From Amycolatopsis sp. (GTDB lineage: Bacteria; Actinomycetota; Actinomycetes; Mycobacteriales; Pseudonocardiaceae): a stretch of 64,000 nt of DNA. The notes under the pieces were generated by a model, which was not told the origin of the DNA, made no database searches, and saw only the letters and a program-made list of their open reading frames with translations. Position 1 is the stretch's first letter, and each line of letters opens with the position of its first letter. Below are positions 35,521 through 43,812 of the stretch, piece by piece. The position numbers and the translations under genes were made by a program. The stretch spans positions 19,221-83,220 of the forward strand of contig NZ_JAODNM010000118.1 of NCBI RefSeq assembly GCF_025464955.1. The letters are read 5' to 3'.

Positions 35521-36087
35521 TCAGCTACCCAGACCCGCGTGCAATTCGTTGAGTACGGCGGCACCCTGTTGGGGGTCCTGGAGCATCCACCCATGCCCGA
35601 GCCCGGCCAGCACCGCTTCCTTCGCCCCGAACCGCACGGCCGACCGGTGTGCCAGGACGGGCCCGCCGACATAGGGGTCCTCGGTCGCGCTGATGACGAG
35701 CCCCGGACGTCGTTCAGCCAGCTCCAGCTCGACTCCCCAGTCGCCGACGGCGGGTTGCAGCGCCGAGCGGTACAGCGCCAGAATGCAGGTGGCCATCTCC
35801 GGGCCGCCGGCCTTGGCCGAAGCCTCCGCCGCCTCGGCGGTCATCCCGAGCGCGATGGACCCCGCGATCTGCTCTTCGAGGGGCGCGCCGAACATCGCGT
35901 CGACCGTGGCTTCACCCGCACCCGGTGTCTGCCAGAGCTGGGCGAGGTCGTGCCACACGTAGTTCGGATCGGGACCGCCGGCTACGTCGCTGCACCAGGA
36001 ACGGATGAGATCGGGCCGCAGGGCCACGACACGCTGCACGTGGTTGCCGCCCCAGTCGTGCCCGACCAGGTCGATCGGGCCCTCGCT
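35521..36087 (-). pseudogene. 5'-truncated alpha/beta hydrolase
   Basis: The frame begins directly after the marP stop (TAA 36088-36090) in the same frame and reads SEGPIDLVGHDWGGNHVQRV, thus starting at the nucleophile elbow GHDWGG. Downstream are ATEDPYVGG (acid) and GLGHGWM (His). About 70-100 N-terminal residues, including the oxyanion loop, are absent, and no ribosome site is visible. A GTG at 36039 could start a 172-residue product lacking the nucleophile. A deletion joining marP to the hydrolase interior is the simplest history. Confidence 0.7.
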
Positions 36088-37272
36088 TTAGGCGGCGCAG
36101 GAGCCGGTGCTGACTTCGGCGCTCTGTGCCCTGGCCGTGTTGGCCTCCGAACGAATCTGGTCCGCCGTCAGGGTGAAGCCGGTGTCCGGGTCCTCGACGG
36201 CCGCGCCGAACACCAGGCCGATCACCTGCCCGGACGGATCGATCATCGGGCCGCCGGAGTTCCCGCTGTGGATCTGCGCGCGCACGGTGAAGACGTCGCG
36301 CTGCACGGTGTTCGCTTCGTAGATGTCCGGCCCGCGCAACGTGATCCGGCTGCGGACACGGGCCGGAGTCGCCTTGTACGGACCGTCGAGCGGGTAACCG
36401 AGGACGATCGAACTGTCGCCTGACTGCGCCGCCTGGGCGGCAAGCTGCAACGGTGGCGCTTGGAGCCGAGGCACGGCAAGCACCGCGATATCGACCTCGG
36501 GGTTGAAGTACACAACCCGAGCCGCGTACCTGCCCTCGGTAGTCTCGACGGCGACGACGTCGGTACCGGCGACGACGTGGGCGTTGGTCATCACCCGCTG
36601 CGGAGCGACGACGAACCCACTGCCCTCCAACGCGCGCGAGCACGAAGTCGCGTTACCGCGGATCTTCACCACGCTGGGATGCACCTGGCCGACGATCTGG
36701 CTGTTCTGCAACGCGACGTCAGGCGGCCCGGTGTCGGCGGACGGCGCCTTCTCGAACGGCTGCACGATCGACGGAAACCCGGATTCGTCGAGCAGCTTCC
36801 GCAGCTGGCTGGGAAAGCCCTGCGCGGCCGCGGGCATCGCGTCGTTGACGCCGCCGAGCACGACCGAACTGTTGATCGCCTTGGCCAGCCCCGGCAAGCC
36901 GGACACCGTCGTCAGCGGGGTCGCGATGAGCCACGCGACGACGAACACCACGGCGGACTGCACGATCGCACCGAGGGTCTTGTCCACTCCGGACAGTTTG
37001 TCCGGGTTGATCTTCTGCCGGAGCTTGCGTCCGGACCAGACACCGAGCGTCTCCCCGAGCGCGACCAGGAACACCACGGTGGCCACCGCGAACGCGACCT
37101 TCATCGCGGGATTGCTGAACAGACCGACGATCAGCGGGGCGAGCTTGATCCCCAGCACCGCACCGAGCACCACGCCGATCAGCGACGGCAGCGCGATGAT
37201 GACTCCCTGGTACGCACCGGAAACGGCCGCCAGCACCGCCAGCAGGAGGACCAGTACATCGACCCAGTTCAA
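36088..37272 (-). CDS. marP: Membrane-anchored serine protease MarP
   Basis: This 394-residue protein has four N-terminal helices (residues about 1-125, CvpA-like) and an extracytoplasmic chymotrypsin-like domain. The catalytic triad residues are visible: His in MTNAHVVAG, Asp in EVDIAVLAV, Ser in HSGNSGGPMI. Two Cys residues (SCSRAL and the C-terminal GSCAA) could form the known regulatory disulfide. In M. tuberculosis MarP (Rv3671c) gives acid and oxidative stress resistance. It is the last intact gene of the nth-tlpA-nudix-marP operon. Confidence 0.95.
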   Translation of the reverse strand: MNWVDVLVLLLAVLAAVSGAYQGVIIALPSLIGVVLGAVLGIKLAPLIVGLFSNPAMKVAFAVATVVFLVALGETLGVWSGRKLRQKINPDKLSGVDKTLGAIVQSAVVFVVAWLIATPLTTVSGLPGLAKAINSSVVLGGVNDAMPAAAQGFPSQLRKLLDESGFPSIVQPFEKAPSADTGPPDVALQNSQIVGQVHPSVVKIRGNATSCSRALEGSGFVVAPQRVMTNAHVVAGTDVVAVETTEGRYAARVVYFNPEVDIAVLAVPRLQAPPLQLAAQAAQSGDSSIVLGYPLDGPYKATPARVRSRITLRGPDIYEANTVQRDVFTVRAQIHSGNSGGPMIDPSGQVIGLVFGAAVEDPDTGFTLTADQIRSEANTARAQSAEVSTGSCAA

Positions 37273-37278
37273 GGTGTC

Positions 37279-38004
37279 CTACTCCCGGTGGGTTTCGTCG
37301 CCGACCGTTTTCACGATCCGGGCTTCGTGTTCGGCCAACGCTACGTCAAGGTCCCGGACGTCGCCCGTGTCCCAGTCCCGTTCCCAGCCGCCTAGGGTAA
37401 GCAGCACCGACAGCAGGCCGGCGGTGAAGCCCCAGACGAACAGGCCGTCGACCTCGAAGACCGGCCCTTTCCAGCCCCTGCCCGCTTTCTGCACCTGGTA
37501 GCGGTTGGCTGGGTCGACCAGATCGGCGATCGCGACCCTGGCCACCGACGCCGTCTCGCCGAAATCGACAGCACGGACGGGCGAGGGTTTTTCCCAGTGC
37601 GCGAGCACCGGCGTCACGGCGAAACTCGACACCGGCACGAACAACTCCGGCAGTACCGCGACCGGACGCACCCCGGCCGGGTCGACGCCGGTCTCCTCCT
37701 CTGCCTCACGCAACGCCGTGCCGACCGGGCCGCCGTCGCCGTCTTCGGCGCCACCGCCAGGAAAGGCGACCTGGCCGGCGTGCGAACCGAGCGTGTCGGC
37801 GCGCCGCAGCAGGAGAACATCCGGCCCGCTTTCGGCGTCACGCTCGCCGAACAGCACGAGCACGGAGGCCGGCCGAGTGAAGCTGCCTTCAGGCGCGCTG
37901 AAGCGTGTGAACGAGCGAGAGTCGAGTTCGGCGCTGACCTCGACCAGCGGCCGCAACCAGCCGGGAACCGAGTCGGCGTCGACGAGAGGGCCTACTTCAC
38001 CCAT
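37279..38004 (-). CDS. Nudix hydrolase, CoA pyrophosphatase-like
   Basis: This 241-residue protein starts at ATG 38004 (GGAGG 9 nt upstream), overlapping tlpA by 8 nt. The Nudix box is GGGAEDGDGGPVGTALREAEEETGV, preceded by LLRRADTLGSHAGQVAFPGG, the extra motif typical of CoA diphosphatases (NudL type). It would clear CoA derivatives or similar diphosphates in the cytoplasm. Corresponds to Rv3672c. It lies 6 nt before marP. Confidence 0.92.
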   Translation of the reverse strand: MGEVGPLVDADSVPGWLRPLVEVSAELDSRSFTRFSAPEGSFTRPASVLVLFGERDAESGPDVLLLRRADTLGSHAGQVAFPGGGAEDGDGGPVGTALREAEEETGVDPAGVRPVAVLPELFVPVSSFAVTPVLAHWEKPSPVRAVDFGETASVARVAIADLVDPANRYQVQKAGRGWKGPVFEVDGLFVWGFTAGLLSVLLTLGGWERDWDTGDVRDLDVALAEHEARIVKTVGDETHRE

Positions 38005-38593
38005 GAAGGCCAACCTCCACTGCCGTGCGCACCTGGTCAGTGTTGTCGAAGACCCGTGGGTTCGAGATGAACCGCACCTGCCCGTCCGCGGTCACCAGGT
38101 ACGACGCGGGCAGCGTGGGCGGCACCTTGAGCGCGGTGCGGACCGGCCCGGTGTTGTCCACGCCGTCGAAAATCGACGGCAGGTGCACCCCGAGCGACGT
38201 CAGCAGGCTCAGCCCGTCCGCCGCCGAACTCGCCACCTGCACCTCCAAGACACCCACCGCGCCCGGTTGCGCGGCGTAAGCGGCCAGCACCGGGAGTTCG
38301 GTCTTGCACGGTACGCACCAGGTGGCCCAGACGTTCACCAGCGTCGGCCGACCGGCCAGCGCCGTGCCGACGTCGACCGTCGAACCGTCGCCGAGGCACG
38401 GGACCGAGACGCCGCTCAGCTGCTTGACCTCGCCTGTCCCGCGTGGACACGCGGCGAGCGCGGCCTTCGCCCTGGCCTGGCCGAGGTCCGCGGTGATCTT
38501 GACCGACTTGTCCCCGCCCCGCGGCAGGAACGCGACGATCGCCGCCAGCACCAGGACGGCGACGGCGACGGCCCATTTGGTGACTGTGGTCAA
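37997..38593 (-). CDS. Membrane-anchored TlpA/ResA-like thioredoxin
   Basis: This protein of about 198 residues has an N-terminal helix (WAVAVAVLVLAAIVAFLP) and an extracytoplasmic thioredoxin fold with NVWATWCVPCKTELP (CxxC) and PPTLPASYLVTADGQV (cis-Pro region). Two other Cys (AACPRG, VPCLG) are present. TTG 38593 overlaps the nth stop and is my choice; GTG 38584 is possible. Proteins of this type reduce or form disulfides outside the membrane. Next to MarP, which has a disulfide, a link is plausible. Corresponds to Rv3673c. Confidence 0.9.
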   Translation of the reverse strand: MTTVTKWAVAVAVLVLAAIVAFLPRGGDKSVKITADLGQARAKAALAACPRGTGEVKQLSGVSVPCLGDGSTVDVGTALAGRPTLVNVWATWCVPCKTELPVLAAYAAQPGAVGVLEVQVASSAADGLSLLTSLGVHLPSIFDGVDNTGPVRTALKVPPTLPASYLVTADGQVRFISNPRVFDNTDQVRTAVEVGLHG

Positions 38594-39384
38594 GGCTTGG
38601 TCACCATGGCGAGCAGGTGGTCTCGTTCCTCGCCCTTCACCAGCTTCGCCGCTTCCTCGAACCCGGTCGGGCCGGTGCCGAACGACGGGCAGTCCTTCGC
38701 GAGCGGACATGCTCCGCACGCGGGCTTCTTGGCATGGCAGACCCGGCGTCCATGGAAGATCACCCGGTGTGACAGCAGCGTCCATTCCTTGCGGGGGATC
38801 AGCTCGCCGATCGCGTGCTCGACCTTCACCGGGTCCTCGAGCTCGGTCCAGCCCCAGCGGCGAACGAGCCTGCCGAAATGCGTGTCTACCGTGATCCCCG
38901 GCACACCGAAGGCGTCTCCGAGGACCACGTTTGCGGTCTTTCGGCCCACTCCTGGCAGCTTCACGAGCTCCTTGAGCTTGCCGGGAACTTCGCCCTCGTA
39001 GTCCTCGACGAGCTTGGCTCCGAGACCCATCAGCGAGTTCGCCTTGGCGCGGTAGAACCCCGTCCGCCGGATGAGTTCCTCCAGCTCAGCGCGGTCGGCG
39101 CCGGCGTAGTCGGCGGCCGTGCGGTAACGCTTGAACAGCGCCGGCGTGGCCAGGTTGACGCCCTTGTCGGTGCTCTGCGCGGACAGCACGACAGCCACGA
39201 GCAATTCGAGCGGAGTCGTGAAGTCCAGCTCGCAGTGCGCGCCCGGATACATCTCGTCGAGGCAACGTTTCATTCGGCGAGCGCGTCTCACCAAGGCAAG
39301 GCGGCTTTCTTCCACGTTCTTCCGCCCGGCCGGTGATCGGCGAGCGTCACCCTTCAGGGGGGCATTACCGGCTGCAGAAGGCAC
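38590..39384 (-). CDS. nth: Endonuclease III
   Basis: This 264-residue DNA glycosylase/AP lyase removes oxidised pyrimidines. The helix-hairpin-helix is LPGVGRKTANVVL with the catalytic Lys, the conserved Asp is in TVDTHFGRLVRR, and the 4Fe-4S cluster is C-x6-C-x2-C-x5-C in VCHAKKPACGACPLAKDC. The N-terminal 25 residues look like an extension. First gene of a coupled four-gene operon (nth, tlpA, nudix, marP). Confidence 0.96.
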   Translation of the reverse strand: MPSAAGNAPLKGDARRSPAGRKNVEESRLALVRRARRMKRCLDEMYPGAHCELDFTTPLELLVAVVLSAQSTDKGVNLATPALFKRYRTAADYAGADRAELEELIRRTGFYRAKANSLMGLGAKLVEDYEGEVPGKLKELVKLPGVGRKTANVVLGDAFGVPGITVDTHFGRLVRRWGWTELEDPVKVEHAIGELIPRKEWTLLSHRVIFHGRRVCHAKKPACGACPLAKDCPSFGTGPTGFEEAAKLVKGEERDHLLAMVTKP

Positions 39385-39485
39385 CCCGATAGCCTACGGG
39401 CGCCATCGGACGAGCCAGTGGGAGCACCCGCGGGTCGACGGCCGACACGCCACAAGCACGACCCTGGCGCAAAGATCGAGCCGCC

Positions 39486-39758
39486 ATGAGCGAGGATCTG
39501 GAGTCAATGACAGTCTGGTTTGTGATCCTGGTACCGCTGGTGATCATGTTCTTCGCCCTGTTCATGGAGCGCGTCGAACGTCGCTTGCGGCACGTCGCGG
39601 TGCAGGAAAACGAAGTCGAAGAGTTTCTCGAGCAGGCCCAGCCCAACGAGGTCAAAGCGCTCTACGGGCACGGGATCGGCCGAGCGCTCGAGCTGTTCCG
39701 GCTCCGCCGGCTCGGCGGTCGAGCGGCCAAGCTACGGACGCGACGCGTACGGGGCTAG
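39486..39758 (+). CDS. Small membrane protein (Rv3675-like)
   Basis: This 90-residue protein has one N-terminal helix (VWFVILVPLVIMFFALFM), then an acidic/basic amphipathic segment (ERVERRLRHVAVQENEVEEFLEQ) and a basic tail (RLRRLGGRAAKLRTRRVRG). Start ATG 39486. A gene of this kind sits between nth and crp in mycobacteria as well. Function unknown. Confidence 0.8.
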   Translation: MSEDLESMTVWFVILVPLVIMFFALFMERVERRLRHVAVQENEVEEFLEQAQPNEVKALYGHGIGRALELFRLRRLGGRAAKLRTRRVRG

Positions 39759-39915
39759 GCTCCACTGTCGAGTGAGATCGTTTTCGGTGGCAGCGCCCCT
39801 ACCGGCGCGCCAACGGGCGGTCTCACCAGCACGACCTACACTGCACGAAGTGATCGGCGACACGCGGTCCCCTCCCTTGAGGATCGTGGTCGTCTCTCGA
39901 TGAGGAGGCACCGAG

Positions 39916-40590
39916 GTGGACGAAACCCTGGCACGCGCGGGCATCTTCCAGGGTGTGGAGCCGGCAGCCGCCGAGGCGCTCGCACAGACCTTGGAGTCCG
40001 TTGATTTCCCCCGCGGCCACGTCATCTTCAACGAAGGCGAACCCGGCGACAAGCTGTACATCATCCAGTCGGGCAAGGTGAAGATCGGGCGCAAGTCGCC
40101 CGACGGCCGCGAAAACCTGCTGGGCATCTTCGGACCGTCGGACATGTTCGGCGAACTGTCCATTTTCGACCCCGGCCCCCGCACGTCGAGCGCGACGACG
40201 GTGACCGAGGTCCGCGCGGTGACGATGGACCGCCCGGCACTGCGGCAGTGGATCTCGACCAGGCCGGAGATCGCGGAGCAGCTGCTACGCGTCGTCGCCC
40301 GGCGCCTGCGCCGGACGAACAACATGGTCGCCGAGCTGATCTTCACCGACGTCCCGGGCCGTGTCGCCCGCGCGCTGCTCCAGCTCGCGCAGCGGTTCGG
40401 CAGCCAGGAAGCCGGCCTCCTCCGGGTCACCCACGACCTGACGCAGGAAGAGATCGCCCAGTACGTCGGCGCGTCGCGCGAGACCGTCAACAAGGCGCTC
40501 GCCGACTTCGCCCACCGCGGCTGGCTCCGGCTCGAGGGCAAGAGCGTGCTCATCCTCGACCCGGAACGCCTCGCCCGCCGGGCCCGGTAG
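39916..40590 (+). CDS. crp: cAMP receptor protein, Crp/GlxR type
   Basis: This 224-residue global regulator starts at GTG 39916 with AGGAGG 7 nt upstream. The cyclic-nucleotide pocket is FGELSIFDPGPRTSSATT. The helix-turn-helix is LTQEEIAQYVGASRETVNKALADF. It corresponds to Rv3676 and corynebacterial GlxR, which bind TGTGA-N6-TCACA-type sites. I did not find a convincing such site near acsA. Followed by a family B palindrome and a strong hairpin. Confidence 0.95.
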   Translation: MDETLARAGIFQGVEPAAAEALAQTLESVDFPRGHVIFNEGEPGDKLYIIQSGKVKIGRKSPDGRENLLGIFGPSDMFGELSIFDPGPRTSSATTVTEVRAVTMDRPALRQWISTRPEIAEQLLRVVARRLRRTNNMVAELIFTDVPGRVARALLQLAQRFGSQEAGLLRVTHDLTQEEIAQYVGASRETVNKALADFAHRGWLRLEGKSVLILDPERLARRAR

Positions 40591-40605
40591 TCAAGCTTTC
40601 ACCTG

Positions 40606-40658
40606 GCCGTGAAGGTCACCTTTACAGCGTAAATCGCCGTGAAGGTGACCTTCACGGC
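40606..40658. repeat. Dispersed palindrome family B, copy 1
   Basis: The unit CCGTGAAGGTCACCTTTAC is followed by an AGCGTAAATC spacer and then GCCGTGAAGGTGACCTTCACGGC (11-bp perfect arms around one base). It begins 15 nt after the crp stop. Copies with the same arms and GCGTAA spacer occur at 42714 and 49153. Confidence 0.8.
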
Positions 40659-40680
40659 TTTTGACGTACCCCGGACATGA

Positions 40681-40724
40681 CGAAAGGCCGGGCGCCACCC
40701 CCGACGTGGCGCACCGGCCTTTCG
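40681..40724. terminator. Strong compound hairpin after crp
   Basis: CGAAAGGCCGG (40681-40691) pairs with CCGGCCTTTCG (40714-40724), enclosing GCGCCAC (40692-40698) with GTGGCGC (40706-40712). The rest of the 434-bp gap up to 41024 contains family B copy 1 and the MFS operator; I see no gene in it. Confidence 0.65.
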
Positions 40725-40988
40725 CTGCGCGTGGACCATCCCCCGACGATCCGCGCTCCCCACCCTCCGGACCTAAGGCCCCGACCCGTAACCGGAGGGA
40801 GTTGAGGATGTGTAACTGTCTTCAACCGTGAACGGCTTGAACCCATATTTCAAGGCCCTTCACTCTCAAGGACGCCACCCGCGACGATTCGTTGCGGCGA
40901 AACCGTCGAATTCAGCGGAGCGTTACGCAACCGAGATGCAGCTCACCGAACCCGCTGGTCAGGGTGACGCACATGACCGCCAAATAAC

Positions 40989-41022
40989 TGGTACTCCCGT
41001 ACCAAATATTGCATACTGGTAC
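40989..41022 (+). promoter_or_regulatory. Operator-promoter of the MFS gene
   Basis: The perfect inverted repeat TGGTAC-TCCC-GTACCA (40989-41004) and a third TGGTAC (41017-41022) overlap a -10-like CATACT (41012-41017) placed 7 nt before the GTG start. The transcript is probably leaderless and repressed by a regulator not encoded nearby. Confidence 0.5.
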
Positions 41023-41024
41023 AC

Positions 41025-42290
41025 GTGTCCCAGTCCAAGCTGAAGAACGCCGAAACCCGAACGACCCTCGCCGACTACCGAGCCGCGCTGACCGCGCCCG
41101 GATCGCGCCGCCCTGCCGTCGCGTCCTTGCTCGCTCGGCTGCCGATCGCAATGATCGGGATCTCCGCGCTGCTCTACGTCCAGCGCGAGACGGGTTCGTT
41201 CGCTACGGCCGGGCTGGTTTCCGCCGCTTTGCTGATCGGCGTCTCGATCGGGGCGGTCATCCAGGGCAGGCTGATCGACCGCTTCGGGCCTACCCGGCCG
41301 CTGCTGGTGACCGCGGTCCTGTACCTGCTCACGACGTTGACCTTGGTGTTCGCGATCGAAGCACGATTGTCGACGACGACGCTTGTCCTGTTCGCCGGGC
41401 TCACCGGCTTCACCGAGCCCATGGTCGGTTCGGCGTCGCGCGCGCTGTGGTCGCGGCTGCTCCCGGCCGGTCCGGCGCGCAACGCGGCCTTCTCCTACGA
41501 AGCCATCAGCATGGAGGTCTTCTTCATCCTCGGCCCGGGCTTCGCGGGCCTGCTCGTGGCCGCTCCCTGGGCCGGTACGGGCATGGTGATCGGTACCGCG
41601 TGCCTGATCACCGGGTCCGTGTCGTTCGCGCTGAGCCCGACCGTGCGGGCCTGGGGGCCGGCGCCCGCTGCCAAACGGCCACTGCTGGGCGCGCTCGCCG
41701 GCTCGGGCATGCGGACGCTGGCGCTGGCCGTGCTGGGCTTCGGCATGGTGATCGGTTTCGTCGAGGTCGCCGTGCCGGCGTCGGCCACCGAAGCGGGATC
41801 TCCCACCGTCGGCGGGTTGCTGCTGTCGGCGTGGTCGATCAGCTCGGTCGGGTTCGGCGTGGCGTACAGCCTGCGCCCGTGGCCGACACCGCTCGGCAAG
41901 CGGCTGCCGATGCTGCTCGCGGCGTTCGGCGCGCTGGTGGCCCTGCTGGCGCTGCCGTCGACGCTGTGGGCGCTGGCGCTGTGCATGCTCGCGGCCGGAG
42001 CGATGATCACCCCGCAGTCGACCACGCACTCCACCACTATCGAGGTCGTCGCGCCGAAGGGCACGGCCGCCGAGGCGTTCGGCTGGGTCGTCACCGCGGT
42101 GACGCTGGGTCTGGCCATCGGCCAGGCGATCAGCGGCTTCCTGGTGGAACACGGCGGCCCGTCCGTCGCGTTCCTCGCCGCCGGCCTCGTCGGCATGGCG
42201 GTGGCGGGCCTGGTCTGGCTGCTGCGCGACACCGTGCGGCCTGTCGCCGAACCTGCACTGGCACCGGCTCTCGTCGGCGTCGGGCGCTAA
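41025..42290 (+). CDS. MFS transporter
   Basis: This 421-residue protein has about 12 hydrophobic helices. The loop 2-3 motif is IQGRLIDRFGPTRPLL. It has GSASRALWSRLLPAGPARNAAFSYEA and ITPQSTTHSTTIEVVAPKGTAAEAFGWV, features of drug- or sugar-efflux MFS proteins of actinobacteria. GTG 41025 sits immediately after a -10-like element. It interrupts the otherwise mycobacteria-like gene order between crp and the MBL operon, suggesting later insertion. Substrate unknown. Confidence 0.85.
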   Translation: MSQSKLKNAETRTTLADYRAALTAPGSRRPAVASLLARLPIAMIGISALLYVQRETGSFATAGLVSAALLIGVSIGAVIQGRLIDRFGPTRPLLVTAVLYLLTTLTLVFAIEARLSTTTLVLFAGLTGFTEPMVGSASRALWSRLLPAGPARNAAFSYEAISMEVFFILGPGFAGLLVAAPWAGTGMVIGTACLITGSVSFALSPTVRAWGPAPAAKRPLLGALAGSGMRTLALAVLGFGMVIGFVEVAVPASATEAGSPTVGGLLLSAWSISSVGFGVAYSLRPWPTPLGKRLPMLLAAFGALVALLALPSTLWALALCMLAAGAMITPQSTTHSTTIEVVAPKGTAAEAFGWVVTAVTLGLAIGQAISGFLVEHGGPSVAFLAAGLVGMAVAGLVWLLRDTVRPVAEPALAPALVGVGR

Positions 42291-42369
42291 ACGACCACCA
42301 GACACCCTCACCAGCGAGGCTTCGGGTCCTGGTCGAGCCGGTCGTCGAGGGGTGGTCGCGATGGTCACC

Positions 42370-42721
42370 GCCGCCTTCGTCGTCGGAGTGGTCGTCGAAT
42401 CGCAAGTCGACGGTGCGATCGCCGTCCGATCGGCACGTAAACAGCGGCTGGACGAGCCGGATCCACTGCACCTGCACGCGATACTCGACGAAGCGGCCAT
42501 CAGTCGCCAGGTCGGCGGGCACGCAGTCATGCTGGAGCAGCTGAATCATCTACTCGCAATGAGCAAACGCTCGACGATCACCGTGCAGGTGACGCCCTTC
42601 GCCGCAGGCGCGTATGGACTCTCCGCAGGAGCCTCGCTACTCAGGTGGCCAGAACAACGACTGCGTCGAGCTCGCGCTCGGAACGCGGACTCGCTTGAGG
42701 GACACCAAAAACCGGACGTGA
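42370..42721 (+). pseudogene. Fused remnants of a DUF5753 (XRE-type) regulator and a DUF397 protein
   Basis: One frame encodes AIAVRSARKQRLDEPDPLHL, HAILDEAAISRQVGGHAVML and ITVQVTPFAAGAYGLS...LLRWPE, the C-terminal DUF5753 region of XRE regulators. The frame then shifts, and from 42653 another reads NNDCVELALGTRTRLRDTKN and stops at TGA 42719. That matches the NCVEVA...VRDSKD core of DUF397 proteins, normally the small partner gene. The HTH, the DUF5753 end and the DUF397 ends are gone. The stop lies in the left arm of palindrome B2. Confidence 0.65.
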
Positions 42722-42768
42722 AGGCCACCTTCACAACGAATTACGCAATGAAGGTGGCCTTCACGTCC
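42714..42768. repeat. Dispersed palindrome family B, copy 2
   Basis: Perfect 20-bp arms: GGACGTGAAGGCCACCTTCA (42714-42733) and TGAAGGTGGCCTTCACGTCC (42749-42768). The 15-nt spacer contains TTACGC, the inverse of the GCGTAA spacer core of copies 1 and 3. It separates the remnant from the convergent mycoredoxin gene. Confidence 0.85.
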
Positions 42769-42778
42769 AGTCAGAGCC

Positions 42779-43045
42779 TCAGGACTTGAGCAGCTCAGGT
42801 GCTTCGGCGCGGACGGCGGCTTCGATCTGGGCGAAGCTGGGGTTGACCAGGGCGGTCGAGCCGATGATCACCGTGGGGACGACCTCGTTGCCATCGGCGA
42901 CGGCACGCACGCGCGCGGCGGCGTCGGGGTCCTCCCAGATGTTGATCTCCTTCACCGGGAGCCCGCTGGCCATCAGCGGACGCCGCAGGGCGCTGCAGAA
43001 ACCACATCCGGGTCGCCAGTAGAACTCGATTTCCTGGGCACTCAC
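42779..43045 (-). CDS. Mycoredoxin/glutaredoxin-like protein
   Basis: This 88-residue protein starts at GTG 43045, overlapping the MBL gene stop by 4 nt. The active site is WRPGCGFCSALR (CxxC), with cis-Pro region VVPTVIIGSTALVNPS. It belongs to the actinobacterial glutaredoxin-like group that includes mycothiol-dependent mycoredoxins. Last gene of a seven-gene operon, so it may keep a partner in that operon reduced. The family is confident; the mycothiol link is inferred. Confidence 0.88.
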   Translation of the reverse strand: MSAQEIEFYWRPGCGFCSALRRPLMASGLPVKEINIWEDPDAAARVRAVADGNEVVPTVIIGSTALVNPSFAQIEAAVRAEAPELLKS

Positions 43046-43812
43046 GCGCCGGCCTCCGATCGTAGGTACTCGAGCTGGGCTTGCACGCTCCACTCCGCGG
43101 GCAGCCACAGCGACTGGTCCACGTCGGCGTACACGAGCTCGACGACCTGACGCGCTGTCGCATCGGCGCCGAGCTCACTCAGTGCCGAACGCACCTGGTC
43201 GAGCCGCTGTTCCCGATGCGCGAGGTAGTCACGCGCGGCGGCTGCCAGATCAAGCAGTTCCAGGCCGTGGCCGGGAAGCCCGAGGGTGCCCGCGGGCAGC
43301 TCGATCAGCGCGCGCAGCGTGCGCAGGTACGCGCCGAGGTCGGACAGCACGGTCGTGCCGTGCCCGAGCACCGTATCTCCGGTCAGGACCGTGTCGCCGA
43401 TGCGCAGCGACACGGAGTCGTCGGTGTGCCCGGGGGTGTGCAGGACCTCGATCTCCAGCCCTGCGGCGGAAATCACGTCCCCGCCGGCGATGGGTTCGGC
43501 GCCGATGCAGAGCGCGGGATCGAACGCCCGCACCGGGGCGCCGACCCGCCCGGCGAACCACGGCGCACCTTCGGCGTGGTCGCCATGATGGTGGGTGAGC
43601 ACGATCAGCTCGACCGGCCCGGTGGCAGCGAGCAGGGTCAGATGCTCGATGTCCTCGTAACCAGGGTCGACGACGACGGACGACGTGGCGCCCGGCGCGC
43701 GCAGGACCCAGCTGTTGGTGCCCTCGAGCGTCATCGCGGATGGATTGTTCTCCAGCAGCACGGAGGCGATCGGCGAGACTTCACGAAGCACGCCGTAGGC
43801 GGGTGCGGTCAC
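43042..43812 (-). CDS. Metallo-beta-lactamase-fold hydrolase (Rv3677c-like)
   Basis: This 256-residue protein has the full metal-binding set: THHHGDHAEG, HTPGHTDDS, TGDTVLG, and LPGHG. It starts MTAPAYGVLREVSP with LENNPSAMTLEGTNSWVL, typical of the LACTB2-like group, some members of which cleave RNA. C-terminal winged-helix-like tail from about residue 200. Its start overlaps the Nudix stop by 4 nt. Substrate unknown. Confidence 0.9.
   Translation of the reverse strand: MTAPAYGVLREVSPIASVLLENNPSAMTLEGTNSWVLRAPGATSSVVVDPGYEDIEHLTLLAATGPVELIVLTHHHGDHAEGAPWFAGRVGAPVRAFDPALCIGAEPIAGGDVISAAGLEIEVLHTPGHTDDSVSLRIGDTVLTGDTVLGHGTTVLSDLGAYLRTLRALIELPAGTLGLPGHGLELLDLAAAARDYLAHREQRLDQVRSALSELGADATARQVVELVYADVDQSLWLPAEWSVQAQLEYLRSEAGA

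Noticed and set aside
40606..42768. Family B repeats as a CRISPR array
   Set aside because: Copies are kilobases apart with no regular spacers and no cas genes; they are dispersed palindromes.
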